A stretch of 64,000 nt of DNA, taken from contig CM071924.1 in assembly GCA_016081115.2 (NCBI GenBank), forward strand, positions 95,122,616 through 95,186,615, read 5' to 3'. Position 1 is the stretch's first letter. Each line of letters starts with the position of its first letter. Below are positions 10,714 to 20,768 of this stretch, piece after piece. This DNA is from Rehmannia glutinosa. Its lineage: Eukaryota; Streptophyta; Magnoliopsida; Lamiales; Orobanchaceae. Made by a program: the position numbers and the translations under genes. The notes beneath the pieces were generated by a model. The model was not told where the DNA came from. It made no database searches and saw nothing but the letters and a program-made list of their open reading frames with translations.

Positions 10714-11430
10714 TGGCCTTGCCCCCGAAACTTGGTTTAACTACTCTATTCATGAATCGGGGGCGACCTCGTACCAAGAATTTCTGATCCGCGCGAACGC
10801 CATATTTGCGCGGAGGAAGCCATGGCAAGAACCGCCCCGAGTACCGATCAGGGGGCGTGAGAAAGGACGGAAAGAAAGAATCAGCAGTTGGGCCGGGGTC
10901 GGGATTTAGACCGTTCTCGGAAAACCCGACACTGGATTTAGGGCTCGCCAGGAAACGCGAGCCGAAGTTGTCGCATTGAGGTGTACTTTGACCCACACTC
11001 CATCAGCCATATGGAATGAAGTACAGGGTCTGAATTTGTTACCTCCGGCTCGGCCTTTGAAGGTCGAGCCGACAAAATTAGATTCACGTCGATATTATGC
11101 CTATCATAAATCAATAGGTCACGATACCGATGAATGCCGAGATCTAATCAGAGAAATTATGCGTATAGTTCGGCAAGGCGGTCTCAAAATATATGTTCAT
11201 GAACTACCATCCCCACCGGCACTGACTCAAGGTGTTAACCCAGAGCGCATAGCCAATCCAGCTCTCCTGCCACCACCACCGACCGAGAACCAGGATAGGG
11301 AGATCCTTATGATGTCGAGTGTGAACCGAATCAACACTAACACAGCCGAAGATAGCCGCTCCAACAGGAAAAGAAAGGTTGATGTCAGACAGGCCGCCCA
11401 CGCCGAAAGACAAGTTCGGGTGGCAGAAAT
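10714..11430 (+). pseudogene. Tat gag, C-terminal part
   Basis: This resumes the Gag interrupted at 2805, after the duplicated TGGCC. The first frame gives ETWFNYSIHESGATSYQEF, the end of the retrotransposon gag domain. After a frameshift near 10900 the frame from 10976 continues into YYAYHKSIGHDTDEC (11093-11137), the Tat-type zinc-binding motif. Its first cysteine position is a tyrosine, so metal binding may be lost. A Pro-rich linker and a basic RKRK stretch follow before the protease. Confidence 0.75.
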
Positions 11431-11754
11431 CAGAGAAGGTCATCCCGCCGGCCATTTTGTGTTCTCAGATGCGGATGCCGACCAGGTGGTCCACCCTCAT
11501 TCTGACCCCCTAGTCATTACTGCACCGATCTTAGGTATTCCGGTTCATAGAATTTTGATCGACTCTGGAAGCTACTCATCAGTCATTTACGTCCGAGCCT
11601 TTCAAGATTGAACATAGACGATAGCTATATCCGTCCATGCAATGATAAGATTCTCAGGGTATGGAGGAGGAAGAATAGTCCTTTCGGGGAAGTTGATTTG
11701 CCCATCCAAATGGGACAAGGGTTGCATAAACGGACCGTCATGACAACATTCAAA
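11431..11754 (+). pseudogene. Tat protease domain
   Basis: Aspartic protease that would process the polyprotein. The active-site motif LIDSGS is visible with D at 11561-11563, preceded by VITAPILGIPVHR. A stop at 11609-11611 and a frame change break it; the next frame keeps the conserved tail (FGEVDLPIQMGQG, about 11680-11720). It ends at 11754, where sequence of inverted orientation begins. Confidence 0.75.
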
Positions 11755-12105
11755 ATAATCTCAAAGAAAGGTTTGCACTTGTCCGTGGATCGCGAAACAA
11801 ATCGGTTAAGGGCGGCCAATCGTCCTGTTAGGCTTTGTACCCTCTTTACAGAGTTCGGGGGTTCTAGATCAATGATGGCTTTTATTTTGTCTGGGTTAGC
11901 TTCGATTCCCCTTTGGCTGACCATATACCCCAAAAATTTACCCGAGCCGACCCTAAACGTATACTCTCTCGGGTTTAAGTGGACTGAGCAAGCACAAACC
12001 CCCGAACTCTGTAAAGAGGGTACAAAGCCTAACAGGACGATTGGCCGCCCTTAACCGATTTGTTTCGCGATCCACGGACAAGTGCAAACCTTTCTTTGAG
12101 ATTAT
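11755..12105. repeat. Perfect 109-bp inverted repeat replacing the RT core
   Basis: Arms 11755-11863 and 11997-12105 are exact reverse complements, 109 bp each, separated by 133 bp. Read on the minus strand, 11625-11933 includes the RT connection region (GYMVSQRGIEANPDK, then LTGRLAALNRFVSR). The plus-strand arm encodes the same residues leading into RNase H. About 20 bp, GTGGACTGAGCAAGCACAAA, occur at 11979 and again at 12128. The RT palm with its YxDD box is absent. Confidence 0.9.
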
Positions 12106-12610
12106 AAAAAAGAGCAAAAAATTTGAGTGGACTGAGCAAGCACAAACTGCCTTTGAATCTCTCAAACATCACCTTTCTTCAATTCCTATATTGCAAAAAC
12201 CTACCCAAGGGGAGGACTTATATTTGTACTTGGCGGTATCCGAATACGCCATCAGCTCGGTCTTAATCAGGTTAGATGGTTCTATTCAACATCCGGTCTA
12301 TTACACCAGCCAAGCGTTACATGACGCCGAGCTCCGCTATCCACCAATGGAAAAATTAGCTTATTCACTAGTCACTGCGGCGCGGAAACTCCGTCCATAT
12401 TTTCTAGAGCACAAGATTATAGTCTTGACGAACTACCCACTGAAGCAAGTACTACACCGACCCGATACTTCTAGTCGGATGATTAAATGGGCCGTCAAAC
12501 TCAGTCAGTTTAATATTATATACGAACCACGTACAGCAATAAAAGGACAAGCTTTAGCCGACTTTGTGGCCGAATTCACACCTTCCATACGATTGGAAGT
12601 TATGGAAGAC
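12041..12610 (+). pseudogene. Tat RT connection and RNase H domain
   Basis: This removes the RNA strand during reverse transcription. The frame is open from 12041 to 12673 and includes FEWTEQAQTAFESLKHHL, then LYLYLAVSEYAISSVL and PVYYTSQAL, typical of the gypsy RNase H-like domain next to RT. Because the RT core upstream is lost, this domain has no partner in cis. Confidence 0.85.
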
Positions 12611-13090
12611 CAAGAATGGAAATTGTTCGTTGACGGCTCTTCCACGCAGGCTGAGCAGGGGGCGGAATCGTGATAATCGATCCAAATGAAAAGTGCTACT
12701 ACTCGGCCGTACGATTTCAGTTCCCTGCAACGAACAACGAAGCCGAATACGAGGCACTTCTGGCAGGCTTAGAGATGGCAGCTTCTATGGGCCTAAAACA
12801 ACTATTGGTACACAGTGATTCTCAGCTGGTTGTTCATCAAATAAACGGTGAGTACGGCTTAAAGAGCAAAAATTGCACAATATTTGGACTTGGTCAAGAA
12901 GAGATTATCATACTTCAAGACAAAAGTCTTGCATGTGCCCCGAGCCGAGAACATGCAGGCAGATGCCTTAGCTCGGCTCGGTTCCAGCCCAGGGACGGAT
13001 GCCATCGCGGATGTCACTGTCACACAACTATCTGCCCCGTCACTTGACGCAAAGAAGATATATACAATCGAAACCGGAGACACTGGATGA
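12611..13090 (+). pseudogene. Second (archaeal-like) RNase H of the Tat lineage
   Basis: A second RNase H after the first is a known Tat trait. Its acidic residues are visible: FVDGSS (12630s), NNEAEYEALL (about 12733-12765) and LLVHSDSQLV (about 12805-12835). The tail is HVPRAENMQADALARLGS at about 12935-12990. Two frameshifts, near 12665 and 12885, split it over three frames. Confidence 0.8.
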
Positions 13091-13149
13091 CCCCAATCAT
13101 TCAATATTTAGAAAAAGGAGTTCAACTCGAAAACAAAGTCAGCGTTTGA

Positions 13150-14270
13150 ACACTACGAACCCAAGAGGCTCGGTTTACACTTGTGGACGGCGTCCTGTAT
13201 AAAAGAGGATACTCCGTCCCACTCCTACGGTGCCTTTCCGAGACAGATGCGGATTATGCACTTCGAGAGGTTCACGAGGGAATATGCGGAAACCACGCCG
13301 GGGGCCAGACATTAGCTTATAAATTAATATGGCAAGGATACTACTGGCCATCCCTAAAAAAGGATGCAACCGATCTCGTCAAAAGATGCGAAAGATGCCA
13401 AAGATTCACACCATATGTTAGATATCATCCTGAACAACTTACCTCCGTATTTAGCCCATGGCCGTTTGCCAAATGGGGAATGGACCTCATTGGACCACTC
13501 CCCACTGGCAAAGGGGGCGTCAAGTATGCCATTGTGGCGGCGGATTATTTCACAAAATGGGCGGCGGGCCTCGCGAAAATAAATGAGGAAAAGATTGTGA
13601 GCTTTGTATGGAAGTCCATTATATGTAGATTCGGGATACCACATTCGATCGTTACAGACAATGGGAAACAATTCGATAACCGGAGGTTTCGAAATTTTTG
13701 TGAGGGCTTCCGCATCAAAAACCACTTCTCAACTCCATACCATCCCCAGTCGAACGGACAAGTTGAGGCCGTTAATAAAATACTCAAGTATACCTTGAAG
13801 GCGAGATTGGAGGAATCTAAGGGAAATTGGCCGGAGGAATTACCCGGTGTTATCGTGGTCATACTGAGCAACACGATCGAACGGCTTTGGAGAAACACCT
13901 TTTTCTTTGGCTTATGGAACAGGAGGCGGTGATTCTGTTAAGATTGGAGCCCTACCTTGTAATTGCAAATTTTTTCAAGACGGCAATGAGGTGCGCTCTC
14001 GAACCGAGCTAGATCTACTCAAGAAAAAGGTGCAATGCCGAGATGAAAAACGCCGTGTATAAACAAAGGAGCGAAAGGTACTACAATTCGAAAGTAAAGG
14101 AAAGGAGATTTCAGGTCGGCGACCTTGTGTTAAAAAAGATAACGGGTGTTGAACCCAACCCATTGAAGCCAACCTAGGAGGGCCCATTTCGTGTCAGCCA
14201 CGTTTTATCTGGTGGGGCGTACCAGCTAGAATATTTGAGTGGATAAAAATTCATGCATCCATGGAATGTA
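13150..14270 (+). pseudogene. Tat integrase
   Basis: Inserts element cDNA. In the frame from 13183 the zinc-binding HHCC is at residues H31, H38, C69 and C72. The catalytic triad is D101 (WGMDLIGPLP), D159 (IVTDNGKQF) and E195 (NGQVEAVNK), with 35 residues between the last two, as expected for DDE enzymes. The frame is lost near 13850 but continues in others, including VGDLVLKKI (about 14120) and MHPWNVAYLKRYY at about 14251-14289. All catalytic residues are present, but the shifts make it non-functional as read. Confidence 0.85.
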
Positions 14271-14289
14271 GCATACCTGAAACGGTATT

Positions 14290-14520
14290 ATCAATAAAGA
14301 TCTCGGTTTATGACCCAGTTAGGATTCCAAGGGATTATCCTTTCATCTGATATTTTGTGAGCTCTCTAAAGGGAAACGAAGTTCTTATTCACCTCGGCTA
14401 TGTGCCGAGGACAAGAAAAATTGCCTCACCAAGTCAAGGCTGAAAAGTTATCTTAGGTACGTCCTCTGCACGATAAAAAAAAAAGAAGGCAACCCGCCCA
14501 CAATGCGGATCTATTCTTAC
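14290..14520 (+). other. Tat 3' region with single hairpin
   Basis: Non-coding. Contains a perfect 7-bp stem CCTCGGC/GCCGAGG (14392-14398/14404-14410) with loop TATGT, related to the units of the array that follows. Confidence 0.55.
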
Positions 14521-14805
14521 AAAACAAAGACTTGGTTACGCACCGAGCACAAAACAAAGACTTGGTTATGCACCGAGCACAAAACAAAGACTTGGTTACG
14601 CACCGAGCACAAAACAAAGACTTAGTTACGCACCGAGCACAAAACAAAGACTTGGTTACGCACCGAGCACAAAACAAAGACTTGGTTACGCACCGAGCAC
14701 AAAATAAAGACCCGATGTACACACCGGGCACAAAATGAAGACTTGGTTTATACACCAAGTACCAAATACAAAATAAAGAATAGGCTTATACACCAAGTAC
14801 GAGAA
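14521..14805 (+). repeat. 30-bp tandem repeat array in the Tat 3' region
   Basis: Six nearly identical 30-bp units run from 14521 to 14700, then two or three diverged units to about 14805. Each unit has a short stem-loop, such as CTTGGT/ACCGAG (one wobble pair) with loop TACGC. Diverged units keep pairing with other bases, for example ACTTGGT/ACCAAGT. Such arrays between pol and 3' LTR are known in Tat/Ogre elements and can seed satellites. Confidence 0.85.
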
Positions 14806-15060
14806 TCAATTAAGGCGAGTAAAGCCCCTTATTCAGAAGCACTGGGAACCGAACCCCATACTTGGGGATATAAAAGGAAAAGAGCCAAGCATATACAAAA
14901 AGCTTGAAACACATATGCAGGTGAGAAAAAGAAAAGTTCATTTCTACTTCAAAATTATTTACACAGGGGGGGCGAAGCCCATTACATTTCAAGGCACGAG
15001 GCCAAATCACCTCCCTAAGAGTACATATAAAAGCTTGTAAATAAAAAGGGGCAAACAGCA
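14806..15060. other. Unassigned Tat 3' sequence
   Basis: No ORF or repeat recognised. It may be the 3' untranslated part of the antisense gene that ends at 15061. Confidence 0.35.
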
Positions 15061-17412
15061 TTAAGACTGAGCAGGGGACGGAATTTCAACGGCACCGCTG
15101 GAGGCAACTTCTTTGTCGTCCGGAGGAGGCGAGCCTTGAACATTGGGGGCCTCGGCAAAGCTCGGATGGAGAGCGTCGAGATCAGCCTCCAAAAGGGCTA
15201 AATCTTCTTCAAGCTGAGCAACAGTCCGCCCGGCTTTAAACGAATCAAGGATTTCTTTAAGGCTGGTCGCGTGGCCGCAGGTTAACATAAATGCATACTC
15301 CTCAGAGTCCTTGTAAGCTTCAACGGCCTGTGTGCGAGCTTCTTCAATTTGTCGACGAGTAGTTTCTTCGGCCTCTCTGCGCACGTCAGCTAGACGTCTC
15401 TCTATTTCCTCGGCCCGGGCAGTGGCAGTACGTTCCAGCTCGGCAACCTTAGCCCTAAGCTCCTCTTCACCCCTACGGGCCTGATCTCGCTCTGCCTCGG
15501 CCCTCGCAGCAGTTTCTCTCTCAGAATTGGCCCGAGCCGTAGCCTCATCCGCTTGGGTCTTTAACGATTCTTGTACCCCTTGAAGGGTAGCATAGGCCTC
15601 CTGCAGGTCCCCGTGCCGCCTTTCCAGATCGGCGTATTTTTTCTCTAGCTCGCGAGTTCCCCCAATCGCATGCCATAAGAGCCCAATCATCCGCCCAGAC
15701 ATTGCCATGGCGTACTGAATTTGTTCTTCGAAGCCAGTCTCCGAGCAGAATTGCTCGATGCCTTTTGTCCAGGCACGAGCTGGGACACTCATCGCGGCCC
15801 GACCCGCCTCCGGTAAAACTCTCGACTGCTCCTCCGTCGGCGTGGCACATCGAACAAATTCCACAAACCATCGAGGGCGTAGTCCAATCATTCCCTCGCA
15901 ATATTCATCTCTCACTTGACTTGGAGGGATGAAGTGACCTTCCCTGCCGAAGTCATCTGAGAAAGTTCGCGGACCTCCCCTTCCGGCCTGTTCAGGATGT
16001 TCCGGCGCCGTTTGACCAACCCCTTCAGTCTGCCCGGGCTCCTCCAACACAATACCTCCTCTTCTCCTTTGAAGAGGAGGCTCCACAGCCTCCGGCACTC
16101 CATCAGCGGGACGTTTACCGACCCGGATATCTGCTCTCCGAGCTGCCTCCGCATCTACAGGGCGACCAGCAGTCGCCTGAGTCCGCCGCGCGGCCGTGTT
16201 CCTCACGCTGCGAAGGCGTGCACGCAAATCCAAACCACGCCCTACAAAAAGCAGTCACCGTTAAAAAGGTCAGAAGAAGACGAAATAACATTTCAAAAGG
16301 AAGTGTAAAAAGACAATGTTTACCTCGAACGGCAGCCGCACTCGGCGGCTCTGGAGTCTGCATTTGCCCAATAGGCGCAGATGATCTGCCCACAGGACTA
16401 GCCGTCGCAGGAGACGACGCAGCTCGCTCGCTCTGTTCGCCGGCCTGCCTCCCGGAGAATGGGGCCGTACTTCTTCATTACCGGGAGGGTTCTGCTGAGT
16501 CTCTCTCTCAACCTCCACCTCCCGCTCAGCCGCCTTGTCCCGAGCTGCCCCCTCGGTCTCGGGGTCGGCGGACAGAGCAGGCCTCAACCCAGCTGCGGCC
16601 AAGTTGGCCTCGGTAGCCAATCTCTCAATCCGCCTGTCCATGATGCCCCGGGCCTGGATGTTTTCCAGCCTTCCAATAAAGGTGGTCGACAGAGGCCCCT
16701 TTGATGCCCGGTTCTCTGTAAAGGTAAAAAGACAAAAATCAATTACAAAAGGAAACAGTAAAAAGCAAAAGCAGAGAAAGGAGAAAAGATAAACTTACTG
16801 TAGCCAAAAACAAAATTTGATGGAGGATGAAGAACAGTTTCCCTTTCTCCATCTCCCACGCGAGCTTGCCACTCGCCGCTCACCCAGAGCCACTTATCCT
16901 TCCACTCCTTCAAAGATGAAGGGAGACCTTCCACCAAGCCGTCCGAATACCCCAGTCGGGTTTGTACATAATACCACCCGGACGGCTGACCCCAAGATGA
17001 AGGAGTCGCTCGCCATATAAAGAGCTCATTCATCTCTTTGAATTTGGGGCGAGGATATTTTTCTAGGTGGAACATCACCAGAAGGCCGATGATCCCGCCT
17101 GAGAAAGAAATAGGGTGCACACTGGGTCGGATGCATGCCCCACTTGCAAAACCACCGCGTAAGGAAAGCGCGGTGGAAATCTCAACCCGTATTGAAGGGC
17201 GGCAAATACGGCCAAGCAAACTCTTTGGTGGGGTCTACCGAGAACTTCTCGTGCCGTCCGGCACCCAAAAATTGACGCCACTTGAATACGGTACCTCTTA
17301 GGAACTCTTCCACCTCCCGGATCATCGCATGCTCGGGATATCGTTTATATCACTCGGCGTCCACCGAGGCTCGACACGAAGACGAGGACCTCCTCCTTGC
17401 CGCCGTCGCCAT
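15061..17412 (-). pseudogene. Antisense accessory gene (aORF) of the Tat element, gypsy-type transposon family
   Basis: Reads against gag-pol. Its largest exon (16241 down to 15061) is a long Glu/Ala/Arg coiled coil (repeated AE..R units). An 83-bp intron at 16716-16798 (GTAAGT...TTTACAG) and an intron from 16323 to about 16242 (GTAAAC...TTGTAG) have good splice sites, and phases match across the second. The first exon (from an ATG at 17412) contains GLRFPPRFPY, then GWYYVQTRLG and GLPSSLKEWKDKW, typical of the putative gypsy-type transposon (Transposase_28-like) domain of Tat antisense ORFs. Stops and frameshifts in exons 1 and 2 indicate decay. Function of the family is unknown to me. Confidence 0.75.
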
Positions 17413-18291
17413 TACGATGGCCCATGGGCCCTAGTGGCCTCTCCGACCTCGAATCACCGGAGGGTTCATCTACCCATTCCGCATTGTCACGTTCCGGCTC
17501 GATGGGCCCATGTTCTCTTCTTCCCGCGTCACGCTAAGATCGGCGCTTGAGATCCTTCGTCGGAACTCTCTTGTGCGGTCCGGGTTGATACACCGTTCCT
17601 TCTCTAAAACGGTCATTGGCGTCGGATAAAAACAAGATATCGTTCGCTCCAAAATGTTCCACCTCCGAAGAATGGAGAAGATATCCGAATGATGCTCGGA
17701 CTATGAGGCGGAGATGGCCGTCTTTGGTGGGAAATAAAAGGTTCGAGAGGGGGATCTTCGATTTCAACCTCTTCACTATAACTACGACTTCTACTATCCT
17801 CAAAAGCGAGATTTTATAGGTAAAGGGAGAGTGTTTTGAAAAAATACCTAAGTTGAGTCTCGAACTTTGGAAGCCGACCGAAATTTCTCGCTCGGTCTCA
17901 TCTACTACGGCTCGAAGGTTAATGGATGCAAAAGTGGATAATGGAGGGAAAAAGAGGTATTTATAGATGAAGTTCCCTCGATAAACGAAACGTTTATTTG
18001 AAAAGACGTGCCTTTTTAAACTCAAAAGCCGTCAAACATGTCAGAGAACGTCGCGTCCCCACGCCCGCCGACGAATCGACGATTTTTCGATTCCTGCGCA
18101 AGATTGGTCCAACCACAAGATGCCACGTATCCGTCATTATGGCGACCCAATTAATGCGCCGTTCCAGGCATTAATCACCACGCGACAGATGTCAGGAATG
18201 ATCAAAACCTTTAAGAAATCCGTCTCCCCATTAAATGTTCATCATTAGCATTAAAGTTTAACTCCGACTTCAGAAATTCTTCCCTCGGAAT
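17413..18291 (-). other. Leader or N-terminal region of the aORF
   Basis: An open minus-strand frame covers 17534-18025 and another 17470-17652. The segment 17420-17560 reads as an acidic peptide and may be further N-terminal coding sequence. Sequence nearer the LTR shows no coding signature. Confidence 0.35.
17956..17967 (-). promoter_or_regulatory. Antisense TATA box upstream of the Tat aORF
   Basis: TCTATAAATACC on the minus strand, about 550 bp before the likely aORF start. A possible donor AG|GTATTT follows at about 17850, suggesting a spliced 5' leader. Placement fits an independent antisense promoter (inference). Confidence 0.5.
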
Positions 18292-18307
18292 TAAACTTGG
18301 GGGCCTT
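18292..18307 (+). other. Polypurine tract region of the Tat element
   Basis: TTAAACTTGGGGGCCTT-like sequence immediately before the TG of the 3' LTR. The GGGGG core is the likely plus-strand primer. Confidence 0.5.
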
Positions 18308-18973
18308 TGATGACACCCGAGCCGAGCTGGAAGAAATTAATCCACGTCATCAGTCCAGCACACGTCCGAGTGGGGGACCTACGGGTGACGTTAGTAACGG
18401 TGCGCGGCGACACGTCATGGATTAGGCTCGCCCACTACCGAGCTCAACCACAACATAACTGCCGAGATCCGAGCCCCGAGCACAAATTTCGGCGAGAAAC
18501 GCATGCGCGACAGACTCATAAAAATAATCACTTGCCCATGCTTAACACTTTATTGGTATCAGAAACTGCCACATGTCAGAAAGTTATAAAGAGAAGTCGA
18601 CAAGTGGCAAGATTTGACTGACAGAGAAGTCGACAAGTGGCAAGATTTGACTGACATGCACAGTTAGAGAGGGACATGTGTCTTTCTTTAATTATTTTAC
18701 CAATTAATGACTAGTTAGTGCAAAGATGACTATTGTAAACCCACTTACTCAAAGGGGTATAAAAAGGCTGATAGAGATAAAAAGGAAAGGAAAAGAGAAA
18801 AAAGAAAAAAGAGGGAGCAAGATTGTAAGAAAGACCGACCCCAATAATTCGGCTTGACATTATGCAAAAAAAGGCAGAATTAGCAATAAATAAACACACG
18901 TTACGCACGTTTATATTTCCACGTGTTAAATCTTTTACATATTTTTGTTTGTTGACCAAAACGCACGTCAACA
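18308..18973 (+). repeat. 3' LTR of the Tat element
   Basis: 666 bp, TG...CA, matching the 5' LTR. A 33-bp segment (GAGAAGTCGACAAGTGGC...) is duplicated in tandem at about 18589-18654 and is single in the 5' LTR. TATA box near 18758. Confidence 0.92.
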
Positions 18974-19039
18974 TATATATAATTGGACTTTATGATGCTT
19001 ACTTGAATAGTATATTACACATTTATAGTATATCATATG

Positions 19040-19385
19040 TAGGGCTGAAAAATGAACCAAACTACTCGATACTCGATTCGAGATCGATCGTTAAAAGCTC
19101 GTTTGAGCTTGGTTCGTTAACATAACGAACCAAGCTTGAACACATTTTCTCGTTCGGTAAGATATAAAGCTCGGCTCGAGCTCGACTCGATTAGTAAAAA
19201 AAGAATAAAATATGTATAGAAATATCAAGCTACTCGAGCTCGATTCGTGCTCGGCTCGACTAAAGCTCGTTCGAGTTCGATTAATAATCAAACCAAGCTC
19301 AAACACAATTTTTAAAACTCGATTAAAATTCAAACAAGCTTGAACAGTACTATGTTCGGCTCGACTCGACTCGTTTACACCCCTA
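19040..19385. mobile_element. hAT-like MITE 2
   Basis: 346 bp, starting TAGGGCTG and ending CACCCCTA, flanked by a perfect 8-bp target duplication ATCATATG (19032-19039 and 19386-19393). The interior is rich in CTCGA/GAGCTCG words and non-coding. Confidence 0.85.
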
Positions 19386-19393
19386 ATCATATG

Positions 19394-19841
19394 TAGGTCG
19401 GGATAATCGAAAAACGTTCTATATATGGCAATAAATAAATAAAACAACAAATTTTTTTAAGGATAAATGAAACCCATCAAACGCATGCAATGAATAAAGA
19501 AATTGGGGAGCAGCGCATGAGTTTTTAATTCGCACATGATTCATCCTTAGGGTAATTGTAATATTTTTTGGATTTTCATATGCTATCATTTATTTTGCAA
19601 CCGACACAACATTTTCATTTTTTCCGGTAATGAAAAACCTTTATCCTAAACATTTGTTTAATCACAAATAGAACCTTCACAGATTATGTACATGCACGAC
19701 GGAGCTTCGTTTCAAAATAGTGTTTCATTTTTTTATTGCTTCACACGCATAATTGACACGTAATCTTGGTGTTACCATATTAAAAATCATAATTTTAGGA
19801 TTGATTTATACTTTAAAATTAATATGGTAACTTTTAATACG
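19394..19841. other. Unassigned intergenic sequence
   Basis: AT-rich, no ORF or repeat boundary recognised. Confidence 0.35.
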
Positions 19842-19853
19842 TGATCACAAGTA

Positions 19854-20607
19854 GTGACGGCCGTGAACTGGGGTAGGGGGCCAACTAATATTAATATAAA
19901 AAGAGTCCGTCGAATTTTGGCCACTTCTCCATAATAAAAATAGTTTTAACCATGTTTTCTTAGCCATTTTTGAGTTCAAATTTCCACTTTGTCGTTTTCT
20001 TTCTAGGGACCGGTCCATAACACGATACCCAAAAATGTACTACATCAATGTTTATGAAATATAACTAAGTACTTCATCAGATAATACAAGGATATGACCG
20101 TGTCAAAATGGGTAAAAATATATGTTTCAAAAAATATGACTATTGTTCATTTTTACAAAACATAAGTGGACAATTTGTCCATTACCACATGTGAAAAATT
20201 AAAAACAATACATCAAATTTAAAATAAGTAGAATTTTTATTAAGTCATTGTATTTATTCAATCACATCTTAATATTAAAAAATAAATAACAAAATACAAT
20301 TACATCAATATACAAAAGGGACAAATAGAGACACAAGATAATAATGAAAAAATACAATTTATGTTTATAGCAGGACTTAAAAAATGTTCAAAATTTTGAA
20401 AAATGGGCAAAATGACCAAGACTCATATTCAAAATTCACAAATGAAAGTAGGAAAGAAGAATACAAGATAATTGAAGACTTTTTTTTTTCTATTTTTCTA
20501 TTTTTTATATTTTAATATTAAAAATGAAAGGACCAAAATACCCCTACTTTTTATCAAAATTTGAGGGGGGCCCAATGCCCCCCTTGGCTCATTAGTACCC
20601 TTGACCC
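19854..20607. mobile_element. Unclassified 754-bp insertion with 12-bp target duplication
   Basis: The direct repeat TGATCACAAGTA occurs at 19842-19853 and 20608-20619. The sequence between starts GTGACGGCCGTGAACTGGGG and ends CATTAGTACCCTTGACCC. The ends share GGGGCC/GGCCCC-type words but no clean inverted repeat, and there is no terminal poly-A. It contains no ORF. A related segment occurs near 35730-36000. Confidence 0.55.
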
Positions 20608-20640
20608 TGATCACAAGTATCTGTATAGTGGAATAACAAA

Positions 20641-20668
20641 CTAGTTTTTGACCCGTGCGATGCACGGG
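20641..20668 (-). other. Helitron 3' terminus with hairpin
   Basis: 7-bp stem and 3-nt loop at 20652-20668, then 7 nt and CTAG at 20641-20644 (read on the minus strand). This is the termination signal for rolling-circle transposition. Confidence 0.88.
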
Positions 20669-20768
20669 ATGTAATGTTTATGGGTTGTATAAAGTAAATA
20701 ATATTACTATTAAACAATATAACGCCTCTGAAAAAAAAATATCATGTCATATCACCACAAATAAAAAA

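Larger units (their letters stand above)
986..18973 (+). mobile_element. Tat-lineage Ty3/Gypsy LTR retrotransposon, with nested Copia
   Basis: It is bounded by LTRs 986-1614 and 18308-18973, each TG...CA. The 5-bp repeat TATAT flanks it at 981-985 and 18974-18978; this lies in a TA-rich tract, so it is weaker evidence than usual. Without the nested 7.9-kb Copia the element is about 10.1 kb. Internal order on the plus strand is gag, protease, RNase H, second RNase H, integrase, then a tandem array and an antisense accessory gene. The second RNase H and the antisense ORF between pol and 3' LTR are known marks of the Tat lineage. The reverse transcriptase core is missing, so the copy cannot be autonomous. 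Confidence 0.9.

Noticed and set aside
14521..14700. Regular 30-bp direct repeats resembling a CRISPR array
   Set aside because: There are no spacers between units, and it lies inside a plant retrotransposon.
14453..14758. Minus-strand ORF with repeated SLFCARCVTK units
   Set aside because: The peptide repeat only mirrors the 30-bp DNA tandem repeat; no start context or homology.
15545..15901. ORF in a second minus-strand frame within the aORF
   Set aside because: Overlaps the long coiled-coil frame, which has far better composition.
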